Positions 1 through 11,698 of a stretch of DNA of 64,000 nt are shown piece by piece; the stretch's first letter is position 1, and each line of letters opens with the position of its first letter. The position numbers and the translations under genes are program-made. This DNA is from Pisolithus tinctorius. Lineage: Eukaryota > Basidiomycota > Agaricomycetes > Boletales > Pisolithaceae. Under the pieces are notes generated by a model. It did not search any database and was not told the DNA's origin. It saw only the letters and a list, made by a program, of their open reading frames with translations. Location of the stretch: NCBI GenBank assembly GCA_024663395.1, contig JANFAH010000002.1:5580001-5644000 (forward strand). Direction: 5' to 3'.

Positions 1-215
1 ATTTCCCGAAGGAGCAATCCTGCCACCAGGCGGGAGGGGCGGGGGAGGGGGTCGAGCATTCGAGTGGGCCCTGTGGGGCATCACGGCCTCGTGGATTGGG
101 CGGGATGACTGGGGAGGGTGCCGACGAACTGTGTTCACGTCCTGCCTACGTTTATCTATTTTATCTGCCCTCCTAGCTAGTGCAAAGTGGTTCAAGGTGG
201 CTGTGTTAAAAATTA

Positions 216-317
216 TGCAGGGGTAGTATAAAAAGTTGTGCAAGAGCAGTACTGCAAAAGTCGCGCAATCGGCTGTTTTATTTTTGTTTGTTTAATGTTA
301 CAGATGCAGCGTCATAG
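216..317 (+). repeat. 102-bp dispersed repeat, left copy
   Basis: This segment recurs in the same orientation at 63521-63622 with about two differences. Both copies begin at TGCAGGGGTAGTATAAAAAG and end at GCAGCGTCATAG, and the flanks are unrelated. No long ORF is conserved between them. It looks like a dispersed non-autonomous repeat or a fragment of one. I see no gene in 1-625; the first 180 bases are GC-rich unique sequence. Confidence 0.8.
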
Positions 318-625
318 AGAACCCCCAAAAATCGGTGAAAGAATGTGTGCCATAGCAGACTCCAGAGAGATACACATGGAGCACGAGATCCTTTCGTGGA
401 AATTCGGAGATCCGCCAGCGTTAATCCAAGTGCTATTAGGGTAAAAGCAAAGGTGTAAGCTAGCATGAAAAAGGCTACACGTCGTAAGTGCTTGCCCGAC
501 TATTTTCAATGTCGTCCGGGTAACTAAACAAAGGAAGAAAAAAAAAGTATGACTCGAGTATCAACGTTTTCCTTTCAATCCTGCCGCATCACCAAGTCCA
601 GAGTTAATTTGTTGCTAGGCCCGGA

Positions 626-3289
626 TCACGCCAGGCCTGCTTCGCTCGTACGTCGTGCTCGATCTGGTAGCGCAGCCATAGGCCGCAAAGAGGCATTTCC
701 AGTGCCCAGTGGCTCCTTACTCGCATTGCCACCTGCGCCAAGCCTACCTCCATCAGCGACTGCAACCGCGATCGTTTCACCACTACCCCCTGCACCCCTC
801 TCCACAAGTGCGCGCTTTGAGTTGGCGGGGCCAAGAGTCTGCGATGCCAGGCGCTTAAACGACGGCCGAAACACCTCTCCCTCCGAACTCCCAGTCCCAT
901 CGGATGCTACGCTCGACTCGCGGGATGGCAGTTCGCGCGGCGAGTTCCCAAATGATCCGCTGTCAAGTCCGTGACCATGTACGGAAGGCACAGGAAGTGA
1001 AATCGATGCATTGGATAACGGTGGGGGTTTCACAAAGGACTGATGTGGACCAAACGCATGCGCAAGTGACGACACCGAGGAAGAAGATGAAGGTCGACTT
1101 AGAGCGGTCATATCCGTCGTAGACTGATTTTCTGCAGACACAGATGGCGGTACAGGACTCGCGCTCGCCCCAGGGCGTGTTCCGCGGCGTCGCGGAACGA
1201 GATTCAGGTTCATAAAAGCAGAACGAGCATTCACGGCAGCCTCATAACTCCGCAGGTCATCCGAGTTTCCATGCAAACTGCCTCGCGACCCTTCCCCGTG
1301 TCCCCCACCATATCCATTCATCAGAGGGTGCCCCCTTTCAACGGTGGGCGTTACACTGGGTAAGGACGATACGCGTAAGCGCCGCCGTTGGCTAGATGGC
1401 GACATGGGCATCTGAGTCTGTTGTGATTGTGAGGTGTTCGTATTTGGTGCGGCATCATCTCCTGCTGGTCCGCTAAGCGGCGTGCGAACATACGCCTTCC
1501 AAAACTCTCGCATCTCGCCCGGAGTATGCAGAGCCGAAAGGGACATCCCGCGGTCTCTGAAAGGTTGGTGACCCGGTTGCTGCGGATGCGATGCTTGTCG
1601 TGCAGGCATTGGGGTCGCATTTGGGGAGTGCGGAACGACGCCGCCTACGCCGACATTGGAAAAGAATGGAACACCATCTGACTGAAGTTGAGCGAGGGCA
1701 TTCTGATCTTCGATCGACATGAGACCAAACGCGGAAGAAAATCCACCTTCTGAAGTAGGACGTGGCTGTTCTGAAGTCGGATAGCTTGACGGTTGCGAAC
1801 AGGGAACATCTCGACGCTGCGAATCCACCAACATTTCTCGCCTTTGACATTCTACATCTTCCGAAGTGTTGTCGAAGAGCTCCCCTGGACCTGGGAGTGG
1901 GAGGTGGACGCTACTTGACGTTGCACTGGAGGGGACAGATTGAGAGGGAGCGCTACTGCTATCGCTGAAATCGAGCGATGCACGTCGGGCGCGATACCCC
2001 GATCCGAGGCCATTGGGATTATAAAAGTCAGGGTCAAACACCTCTGAGACAGCCGAAGGAATCTGAGCGCGAGTTACACCAGTCGGGAAGTCCTTATCGT
2101 CCAATGGAGGAAGGAATCGACTTGCATCAAACAAACTCGCCGAGCCCGATGCAGGATCCCCCCATGAGTACCAACCCGGTTGCGATTGGCTCGCATAAAT
2201 GCCGGAGAAAACATTAGCTCCAGTGGTCGATGCGGGGTGAACGGAAGTAGACGGTGACGACGAGGACCCTCCGCCTCGCCGCAGTAAATCGGTGTGGGAA
2301 CGAAATTTGTCCGTCATAACGTCCAATGACGCCACCGAAACAGGTATAGAAGAAAGGTCAACCGTCGAGGCTGGTGGATATGCTGGGTTAAACGAAAACT
2401 GGGTACTAAGCAACGAGTCCGAACTCGTCGCCATGCTGGGTACGCTAGGTGGTGGTGGTCCCAAGATCAAGTCATCCAAGTGTGGATGGGTACTGCCTAT
2501 AACTGGCGAAGAAGCGGAGGGCGCTACCGACCGGGGAGGCTGGTGCCCTGGGCCGATGGGGGCTGTCTGACGATGAAACTTGACATATGTGCATCGACAC
2601 TTGCGGGAGACGCATTTTGCTGCGGAAACCGAAAAGGATGTGTACATTTAGCTCTCTTGCATCCGCAGTAACAATGATGACAATAATATAAAACGCCAAG
2701 CCAGGCCGGACCAAGGAGGGAAACGGGATACGTACAACAAGGATTGGACCCATCACAAGGTAAACTCAGTTGAACGCACTGGTCACAAGCTTGCTTGGAC
2801 GTCGTTGCCCTCGAAGCCGCAGCGGAGCCTTTCCGTTTACCACCAGCGGTGTTTGGAGGGGCTTTCTCGTTTGCATGACACTTGTTAATGTGACGCGAGA
2901 GTAGATCACTGTGTGGTAGAACGGAAAGAATTGTAGGCGTCAGAATACTGGTAGACCGAAAACTACCGAGCAGTACTGATAGAAAGCGTACCTTCGAGCG
3001 AATTGGTCTCCGCAATGTTGGCACTTGTACGGCCGATCACCAGTGTCTGTAGTTGGGGCAGCGTCAGCAAGCAAAGCAAGAAGGACAGAAATGAGAGGCA
3101 CGGAGGGGAGTTTGTGCACCAACAGCACTGACTGGTCGTTACGACGACCCCGACCAAGTGGAGCCGGTGGAACACCAACTCTGAGATCCATGGAGAAAAA
3201 AGGAACGTACGCGAGCGCATGTGTCTTGCTACATGTTGAGGACGAGTGAACGTCGCCTGACACACAGGGCACTTATGATCACCACCCAT
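626..3289 (-). CDS. C2H2 plus Zn(II)2Cys6 transcription factor
   Basis: Probable nuclear DNA-binding regulator. Exons (minus strand) are 3289-3211, 3046-2992, 2908-2736 and 2619-626, giving 766 codons. Every junction restores a zinc-finger sequence, which supports the model. Finger 1 has C7, C10, H23, H27; a TGDRPYKC linker leads to finger 2 with C35, C38, H51, H56. Residues 86-112 form a fungal Zn(II)2Cys6 cluster (C86, C89, C96, C102, C105, C112). The remaining ~640 residues are Ser/Pro-rich and look disordered, with a short ordered patch containing MREFWKAYVRTPLSG. I see no fungal-specific transcription-factor middle domain. The start chosen is the ATG directly before the first finger. The dual-zinc-finger architecture is known in fungi; the target genes cannot be read from sequence. 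Confidence 0.87.
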
Positions 3290-5253
3290 GGTATACTTAT
3301 GCACTCCTTTTCTTCTTGGAACTGTAGAAGTGAAGAGGACGAGTAGAAGTTGCAGAGTCGATGTGATGAGGACCTCACGAACGGATGCTATAGTATGACA
3401 ACACCGTGTAATTATATTTATCAAAATCCAACCTCCGTCATCGCAAGCAAGACCCCAGATCTCAGATCCAAATCGGGTGTTCCCGCATGATGTCATACTG
3501 CTACTGACACGTTATCTTTCTACCGATTTTATTTGGTGCCCCCACCTACGATTGGATAGTTTCTCAACAAAACACGAGACACCGACCCCTCCACGCACTC
3601 AACCTTCTCCGAAATGTTACCAAAACCACACACACAAAACAGTGTCAGAGATCAAAATAAGACATTGAGAAGCTTTACCAACGTCGTCAAGACAATGCAC
3701 ACTCAACGCAATGACGCAATGTGCTTACTCCTATTTACGCGAGATCGTGGCGGAGATCAAGCCACTGCAACAGCACAACAACACGCGGTCTGACGTCAGT
3801 CACCAAAGTTCAACCTGAATGTGTATGTCACGCTTACCTCGGCGCGGACACGGGCATGAACACTTCTGCTTTGGATCTGTCACGAAGAAACGACCAGAAA
3901 CGTCCCCAGTCAGCATGACCGTCCACCTGGTACCTAACCTCGCCACAGAAGTCAACGAGAAGCGCGCGGACGCAGCAAACAGCGCTCGTGCTTAGTGTCA
4001 AAAGGGGTAGTGAAACCCTGCGGAAAATAAATGACAAGAAACCTCTCTCCAGAACGCTATCTTGTCCGCCCGATATCCCGATATGTGGCCTGACTTCGCA
4101 TGGGATACCTGATGCAGAACGGGGTGTCAACCTTCACTTGGTAGCTCGGGCGGTACATAACCGACACGAAGCATTGTTTCGTCTCGTGTACCCCCGTTGT
4201 CCAGCGCACCCGGACCTCTTCATTACGACCATTCCCACCCTTTCACAGGCATAGTAAATCGGCTTTCCATCCCAACTCTGAACCCCCATTCGATCGTAAG
4301 TAGGGGGATGCAGCGACCGATCGGAGCCGCTGATGCACCCTTGACGCAACATGCAACCATCTCCCGGCAAGAGAATTACACGTGCACAGCAACCCCATCT
4401 CACAGCCTTTCCACCATGAATGAACGAATGAGCGCCTTCATAAAACGAGAAGAAGCCAAGCAAGTCCGTTCATTGTGTTGTCTTTCCCATCCCATCGCGA
4501 ATCCCACGCGTTGCACTGCATTCTACAGCTGTCGTATTCGGCGGTGCATTCAGCTAACCCCATGCCTATATCGGGTAGCGAAATATTGGCCAAACGCAAA
4601 GGGGAATACCGGAAGGAAAAACCATCCGGCGGTAGAACAAGCAGCAGGACACCAGCAGACACGGACGTTTTCGATAAGATTTCGATCACCGTGTACCCCA
4701 ATCATTTTCTGACCCTAAACGGGACAGGGAGGTAGGGAGGGGAAAGGACATATGCAAGGCGACCGCAGACACCATGTCATAAGGCTATATGCGGGGTATC
4801 CGGCCCTGAATTCGGGTTCTGCTGAATCTCGCATACCACACCATTCGATTCATCGCATCCTCACCTGCTGTGATGGCTGGCACGGACGGACCGAGGTAGT
4901 GCAACGCATCGGCGACAACGCTATTCACGGCCTAATATGGGCATCTGCTAGCGACAACCTCGTCTCGTCCGTTCGTAGTGTGCCCTGCGTCAGTGACGCC
5001 CATAGCACGCAAGCCGCCCTGATCCTTATCCCCGCTCATAGATAACGTGAGCCAACATCTTCCGTAAAGGGAAGGCATGGCCGACGTCATCCCTCAAGGC
5101 AATGACGTGGTCAACGAAGTGATTCTTGCACGTGTGTGTCTATGACTTTTGCCGCCCTCATGACGAGACGGTATCGTCCACTATCCCGACACCAAATAGG
5201 AAGCGAATAACGAAAAAAAAAAAAAAAAGAGGCAAGGAAAACAGGGAACCCAC
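3290..5253. other. intergenic region, no supported gene
   Basis: About 1.96 kb between the start of the zinc-finger gene and the visible end of the uricase gene. The ORFs here (longest 171 codons at 4197-4712, + strand) have no recognisable domain. A run of 16 A lies at 5213-5228, just downstream of the uricase frame (poly-T on the coding strand). I searched it for a missing uricase terminal exon and found none. Confidence 0.6.
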
Positions 5254-7321
5254 TCACGGCGTCAAGTTATCGACCCCGATATACCTCATATCCACGGGGA
5301 TATAATGCTTGTTGGGTAAAGTATACGTTGCCGTTTCCACATCATCGTTATCTGCGATGACCTGTTGAGCCATCTTAAAGAGGATTGCCTGTACGATGTG
5401 GCAATTGGTTGATACGCCCATGGAGATCGAGAGCGTCAAGAAAGGGATTAAGGCCGGGAGGACAGCGCCGTAGTAGCGTCATCCGTGGTCAGTCCAGATG
5501 TAATCATGAGAATTGGCGCGGAAAAAAAGGAGAAATCCGACCGCTACCGACCTAAACTCCAGACTCACCTGCACGCTTTCGCTCTCGTCTAGAGCGAACA
5601 AGTCCAGCGTCGCCTTCCTGGCCCTCCTTGCTATTTCATCGGCATGTCTGACTTCCCCGGGTGTGTCGAACGCCAAGCGCCTCTCGTCGGTGGGGAAAGC
5701 GATCGGGATGGGGTGTTTGTAGGTGTAGGAAAAATCGACCGAGGTAGACAGGATGCGGTCGGAGACTTCGGTGAGAGTGGTGTATGTGTCCTGGATGAAG
5801 CCTGTAAACGCAGAGCCGGTGGATTTGAGGACTGTACGGTGTTAGGGCGTATGTTGTATACATTAGTGTGGGAGTGGATATGAGTTGAAAGGCGAGGCAA
5901 TATCGACATTCATGATGGATCGGTACAATAAGCGAGGGGTAAGGTACGAAGGAAAGAAAAGGCGTACCCAATAGATCCGTAAGACCAGCTGTAACCTTGC
6001 CCTCGAGCGACCCATCCGATTTCTTGTCTACCTATACCGCGAAAGCGACAAAATCAGTTGCATCGCGCCAAGGGGAAGGGCGGCAACATCGAAAAACGAG
6101 GCAGATGAAGGGTCTGAAAAGAAACGGGTCCAGCAACGGCCCTTTATCATAACTTCGCCACTTTATATATCCCACCCCCAAAATCTTTGAGTGCGGAGTA
6201 AGAGACCCCCGCAAGGGACCTAGACCCACACAGGCTCGGCAGGGAACGGAGAAATAGCGCGAGAAGGCAAGGATTTATCGGAGCTGGAAAAAATGGCCCG
6301 ATCCAAGTCATGTGAGCTCCACTGAACGTGCTAATAGCAAGCTCCACTCTGCTGGGGGGAATCAAAAGGGAGATCTAACGCTGAGATGTCTTCACTCGTT
6401 AGTCCCGGACAACCAAAACGCTGCTGATGGGAACGGAACGGATCAGCACAGGCCACCAGACCTGTACAAGACTATTTGCAGAGGGCGGAGATGCACGGGG
6501 GAACGGGGCCTCAGGGCCAAGCAGGAGGGGACAATCTACCCCAACAAGGGACTTTACTTTACAGAGAAAAAAGAAAAACAAAAAAAAACAAAAAAAAACA
6601 AAAAAAAAGCTGAGATGTGGGGGCCTAGCATGTCACCTTGCTGTGAAACAGAACCGTGGTAACGATCAAAAGACCGCCAGTGTACGCACCTCCGCATTCA
6701 CGAACCTCTTCTCCTCGCCATCCCTGACGAACGAGTGTGGATGCAAGGCCTCCTGGCCTTCCAATCCCACTGGGATTCGCGACCAGCGTAGTTTCTCGAT
6801 GGAAACGTAGGCTTTGCGAATGTGGGCGTATGTGGCGAGAACGTGTGTAGCGAGATGGAGGGCGAAGTGCTCGGGTGTGAGGATGTGGGGAGATGTTTTG
6901 GCGAGATCTACATGTGTGTGTGTGGTAGAGAATCGATTAAGCAAGCGCGAATGTGGGCTAGAGGGCTTGGGGGATCCGGGTGATGATGGGGTGGTGTGAA
7001 CGTACAATATGTGATATTCTTCACTGAGGGAGTTGCTCAGCTAACGCCAAGGCTGTCGACAACGATACTCACTGGAGTCTGTAGCGACGACCACTGAATT
7101 ATCGCCCTGCGTGTAGCTACATTCGCGGATGACAGTTGATCGTCAACACTGTACATGGACTGCACGCACCTGGTTGCGATGTCACCCTCTAAGAGTACCT
7201 GGACGTTGTACTCCACGACATCGTGTATGGGTCCGTTGCGTACGATGCGGAAGACGCGGATCTTGTCTTTCCCGTAGCGTGCGGAGGTCAGGATGCCGGG
7301 TTGAGTGGTGCTGGCGGACAT
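5254..7321 (-). CDS. UOX: uricase (urate oxidase)
   Basis: Oxidises urate to 5-hydroxyisourate in purine breakdown, normally in peroxisomes. Seven exons (minus): 7321-7170, 7116-7073, 7023-7006, 6907-6690, 6031-5968, 5831-5569, 5388-5254, giving 297 codons. Exon 3 is an 18-nt microexon. Intron 4 is 658 nt, long for this genome, and holds an A-rich tract. Family signatures in order: YGKDKIRVFRI with the N-terminal Lys, VEYNVQVLLEGDI, VVVATDS, AKTSPHILTPEHFALHLA, GKVTAGLTDL, VLKSTGSAF, and NKHYIPVDMRYIGVDNLTP with the active-site His. The frame stops right after DNLTP, about 25-30 residues short of the usual end and without a PTS1 tripeptide. The TGA lies inside a perfect GTGAGT donor, so a further exon may exist, but I could not find one. 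The gene is divergent from ATP synthase subunit g. Confidence 0.93.
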
Positions 7322-7486
7322 GGTGGGTGGGGCAGTGGGAGGAACCGTTCCAATGCTAGTGTAGATATGTAGATAAAGCCGAGGTTGCTATTAGTCCTAG
7401 TGTAATGATGATTACAAGCGTCGTATCCGGACATTCCCGTAGTCTTTCATTTTTCCTCACCGTCCCCCACGTCACCACCAGAGAAG
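7322..7486. promoter_or_regulatory. 165-bp bidirectional promoter region
   Basis: The uricase (-) and ATP synthase subunit g (+) start codons are only 165 bp apart, so both genes must draw their core promoters from this interval. No TATA box or known operator is evident. This is an inference from spacing only. Confidence 0.5.
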
Positions 7487-8026
7487 ATGCTCCGCCTTGC
7501 ACACTCACTGCGTCCCTCGAGGGCACGCTTCGCTAGCACATCCAGCCAGCAGAAGGCCCAGGAAACACTGATCAAAGCGCTGGAGTTCGCGAAAAAGACT
7601 CTCACTCCGGTGGGGGAGCGCGTTGGTGTCGCGTTGGGATGTCTGTTTCCTCTCCTCGTCCGGTGACCACCTCCTAACCGCAACCCCTCAGCCTACCGCC
7701 AACCCCTGCTCTATAACATGTCCGTCACCCGCGAACTCCTCAAACAAATTTACATCGCCGAAAACCTCGCCCCTCCTCGGTCGCTATCCACCGTTCTCGA
7801 CGCATACAGCACGGTCTGGACTCGTGTGCGCGACGTCGCGTACTGGCGTACCATATTGTCGAATGGAGAGTGGGCAAGGGTGGGCGTGTATGCGGTGGAG
7901 GCATATGGGATATTCAAGGTACGTTTTAGCTATTCGCTGCCGCGGGCGCAGGTGGCTCATGTCGCCGCCGGTCAGATCGGTGAGATTTTGGGGCGGAGGA
8001 GTCTCGTCGGATACGATCTACATTAA
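7487..8026 (+). CDS. ATP20: mitochondrial F1Fo-ATP synthase subunit g
   Basis: Small membrane subunit of the mitochondrial Fo sector, known in yeast for ATP synthase dimerisation. Exons 7487-7640, 7692-7918 and 7976-8026 give 143 codons. The junctions restore the family core: ALGSYRQPLLYNMS, then ELLKQIYIAENLAPP, then WRTILSNGEWARVGVYAVEAYGIF, and the tail IGEILGRRSLVGY. The N-terminus (MLRLAHSLRPSRARFAST) is Arg/Ser-rich without acids, consistent with a matrix-targeting presequence. Length matches the family. It ends 150 bp before the convergent Pho88-like gene. Likely a housekeeping gene. Confidence 0.92.
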
Positions 8027-8175
8027 GCATGTACTGGTTGTGGGGTCGATACTATCCGCATTAACATATACGTTTACGGGCATACAAGCAGGAATGTTGG
8101 TCACATCGACTCTATAATCAACAAGAGAACGTGCACGTATATTCTGTGGCGTACGTATGAACGAGACCAGTCCTA

Positions 8176-9058
8176 TCAGTCCTCCTTTTTCGTTCCGACC
8201 TTCTCTGCCTCTGCGATAGATGCGCTGTCCGTCTGGGGGCCAGCAGCGGCTGTAATGATGATCAACTAAACAGGAAGACAGGACATGAAGGGCCGACTCA
8301 CAGCCAAGCATCGTCTGAGCCTTCCATGGCCGTTTCAGGTCCCCGTCAGCAGGTCTCCCAAAAATATGTATAGCCACTGGTTTGGCATCGTAGAGATTCT
8401 TGAGGCCCATGAGGGCTTGTACGAAGAGAGGTTGCGTGTATTTGAGATAGAAATGGAAGAAGGCCATCATGGCGACGCCGAAGTAGGCGCCGCGGAGCTG
8501 TATGGGGCGTCAAATTCGTAATGAGGTGAGCGATGTAAGGAGGACGCACAAGTTTCGATGTCTCGCTCAGATCATAGTCTCGCACGGTCGTGGTGACGAG
8601 TCCGCCTGAGGTGGGCGACTAGAGGACGGGAATATATCACAACTTGTACTGTTGTCGTAAAAGAGACGTACCATCGGATTGGGTTGGTCGACTGTCGCAA
8701 ATAAGCCCTTCATGAGAATGGACACATTGGGAAGAAAAAGGTACTGCACCGTATTTAAGAACAGTCTGGTCGTTCTTTTGCTTGACCTGCGAACACAGCC
8801 ACGTCAGCGTCAGCCCCGCCGCAGACACAAGGGACAGAACGCACCTTGTACGACACGTAGAAATATGTTCCAAGAATGATGAGTTGGCTGGCGATGTACC
8901 CCAGTCGAACATAATTCAGTACGACAGGATCGTCAAACGGGATTCTTCTGGCCACTTCATGTAATATGGTGGTCAGTTCTCTCGCTTCAAACAGGAAAAA
9001 GACACACACCTTGCATGGCGCCAAGGGATATGAAGATGTTCTGTAGTCCCGCGTTCAT
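8176..9058 (-). CDS. PHO88: Pho88/Snd3-like ER membrane protein
   Basis: ER membrane protein. The yeast homologue was first linked to phosphate transport and later to SRP-independent targeting (Snd3). Seven exons (minus): 9058-9010, 8954-8845, 8786-8750, 8691-8672, 8618-8550, 8497-8302, 8249-8176, giving 184 codons. Exon 4 is a 20-nt microexon. Conserved blocks: VARRIPFDDPVVLNYVR, a hydrophobic segment after it, KNDQTVLKYV, LVTTTVRDYDLSETSKL, MMAFFHFYLKYTQPLFVQ, and IHIFGRPADGDLKRPWK. The C-terminus is charged (AEAEKVGTKKED). All phases close, which strongly supports the model. Confidence 0.92.
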
Positions 9059-9333
9059 TGCCTGGTCGTTGGTCAAGGTAAGTAGTGAAGACAGAAAATG
9101 TGATGTGACACTGCGTGTAACTAGGTGTCACGCCTTTCATCCGGTAATAATAAATAACTAGAACATGGCCGGCGCCGCCGGCAGGCCCCTTGTTTCCCAC
9201 CCCGGAGCGTAGCCCATGTCCAACGCGCTACACGCGCTAGTGCCATTCGACCACATACTACAAAGTAGAGATACATAACCACGCGAAACTACCAAAACTT
9301 AGAGAAACCCGACAACGCAATCCATCAAGCCAC

Positions 9334-10377
9334 CTAAAACTCCACACTTCCGAGGAAGTGCGGTCCCAAGAGATCATGGCTATCGTCAATCAGAATCGAG
9401 GGAACTACCCGACGACAGAAGACACTTACGACTCATCCTCAATCAGAAAACACTGTGCTCGGATAAAGGGATACGTAGCACCACATATGTAACCACCCAG
9501 AAGCCAAATGAGGTTGATGAACCCCAGCGAGTAGAAGATGTCACTAGGAGACATTGTTACACAGGACATCATGTTCGTGTTGACCCAAAGGCAATCACGG
9601 TCTGCGATCGAGCGAGGCATTGATCTGCAAACAACCGATAGTCCATGGACGTCATTGCATGGCACCAAGCGAAATCCACGAGCGCCGTATTTTATGAGGG
9701 CTTGCATCGTCTTGACACCCCAAGGACCGAAATATATAGGACCCGGATTTACCATAGACATGAGACGGAGGGTGAGTGCGGGATACGCACAGAACACGCT
9801 GTCGGCCGTGATGAAGTTCATGACTGCAGTGCTGTGAAATTCGAAAATGGGAGAAACGGCTGCGGCCGTTGTGGAGACGATGACATCGATGCACTGACGC
9901 GTGTTGGAAAATGATACCACAGCTTGAATTGAAGACGAATCGTATGGTCCTCCATTTATTGAATGTTGCCGCACAATTTCGTACCCTGAGTCATGCACGC
10001 CAGTGAGCAGCCGCCCGGGTCAACAGGGTTACGCACATACCTTCACGTTCCAATAGGACGGAGATGCAGGCCAAGAAACGGCAGGACACATATATATCGA
10101 GATCCGAGGGAGACCACGAAGTCTCGTTTGCTGGTAGCAGGATGTGCAGTGCACACGAACCCGAAACGACCGCATCACACGCCCGCAAGATGCTTTTCAG
10201 CGTCTTGGTCGAGCCGAAGAAAGCGGCCGTCATGACATGCAGGCGGTGTTCAATGTAATCCCGCGCGATAACATTGAGCGGAGCACTGGCCTGCGCTAAG
10301 GCAGCGATATCCTGAATGTTGCAATAGCCAAGGATATGACGTTTAAGTTCGAGAGGCAAAGAATAAATAGAAGGCAT
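9334..10377 (-). CDS. F-box-like protein of unknown partner
   Basis: Exons (minus) 10377-10041, 9985-9430 and 9379-9334 give 312 codons. The N-terminus SLPLELKRHILGYCNIQDIA resembles an F-box, so a role as an SCF ubiquitin-ligase adaptor is possible but inferred. The rest is mixed and matches no domain I know. The apparent stop after EDES sits inside a GTAAGT donor. Splicing a 50-nt intron there adds a plausible C-terminus (HDLLGPHFLGSVEF). The start chosen is the ATG just before the F-box; an upstream in-frame Met is less convincing. Small F-box-like proteins of this sort are numerous in agaricomycetes. Confidence 0.65.
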
Positions 10378-10687
10378 CTGAGGGACATCGAATGCCGACC
10401 TACAATCATACAATATATAGTGCATACAGCAAGGGGCATAAGGGGCGCAGGCGCCCTCCTTTCATGCCGCGTGATGGGCATAAGGGGCAGTGAGGAGTTG
10501 TAGCACGCGCACATTGGGGGATGAGGGGCAGCAGAGGTTTTGCAGCAAGGGCTCTAGGCGCCATAGAAAGGGGATGCAGAGCGAGTCATATTACAAAAGG
10601 ATAGGAGCCTGGACAAAGTCGAACGAAATACACCCCACAACACATGCTCTCCACAAAATAGGAGTGATTCGAGTATTTTAGGCACTG

Positions 10688-11461
10688 CTATGACTCGTGG
10701 AAGTTCCAACCTCCGGGAAGCGTGTAGCCAATCTGAGCAGAGACTCTAGCAAGCAGGTGACGCGGTCAGGGTGAAAATACTTACACCAATAAGACATGGA
10801 TAATGTCCTGTAGATCGTCTTCCGCGCGAATGTTCACAGGTGTCAAATGAGTGGGTCGCACTCTGACGAAGACGTAGGAAGCATTTTCGCGCTCTGTCTC
10901 ATGACGTCCTAGATCAAAGAACACGACATAAAGCCTCATCCCAACCTCCACACGGGTCGTCGTGATTTCGACATCTGGGGCAAAGAGGTATTGTGTACCG
11001 GAGATCCGGATGTCATTGCTGTCAGAGACCCGGACATTCAACCGTCGAGGGCCAGATCTCGGGCCAAATAAAAAGCCCCATACTTCATAGCGAGTGCTGT
11101 TGTCGACAGCAGGTGTTAATGAGGACATCAAGTTTTTCTAGGTGATGAATCCAATGAATCAAACGCAAGAAGCTCTGGAGACGGTGGGACATACCAGCTG
11201 CTCAATGACTGACAGGGATATAGTGGACGGCGAGACGAAAATCTGGGAGCAGGTGAACCCAAAAATAGGACGCCGAGTCGCCCCCCTCAAGAACAGGCCA
11301 TGGCAGGAGTGCTGAAAGAGATGACAGATCACCCCCAACGAAACGCCCACAGCGTCCCCAAGATTAAGACATATAGCTTCAAGGTTATCGGGCTTCATTT
11401 CTCGACAACACGCGCAGTGCCGGCGAGAGTCTGACAAACTCAGCAGACCGTCATGTCCCAT
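10688..11461 (-). CDS. unrecognised protein, 220 codons
   Basis: Exons (minus) 11461-11195, 11137-10787 and 10732-10688. The start ATG has a strong context (GCCACCATGG). The N-terminal part has a CACC pair and His/Cys residues; the second exon encodes an alternating hydrophobic, probably beta-rich segment (RLNVRVSDSNDIRISGTQY and following). The open frame ends at a TAA overlapping GTAAGT; splicing there adds IGYTLPGGWNFHES. I recognise no family. It may be host, or cargo of the adjacent Helitron. The 10.43-10.69 kb gap before it holds GC-rich unique sequence with a small GGGCGC/GCGCCC hairpin. Confidence 0.5.
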
Positions 11462-11698
11462 GGTGGCAGAAATCACCATGCAGAGCACACAAGTGACAGT
11501 GATGATACTTACAATCAGTGCAAGCGCTCATCTGAAACCCCGACGTTCTCATCGTAACGATATGCACGCGTCGACGACCAAGAGAAGCGGAAGCGTTACA
11601 CCAACACCACTTAAAGTGACAGTCACAGATCTCACGGATAACATTAATTTACATGATGTACTTAAGCCCATGTCACCCATTGGAAGTCCGGTGCGACT

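Noticed and set aside
4197..4712. 171-codon + strand ORF between the transcription factor and uricase
   Set aside because: No domain, no supporting splice structure, mixed composition; probably chance.
9426..9428. TAA as the end of the F-box-like protein
   Set aside because: It overlaps a GTAAGT donor and a 50-nt intron with a good acceptor gives a plausible C-terminal exon ending at 9334.
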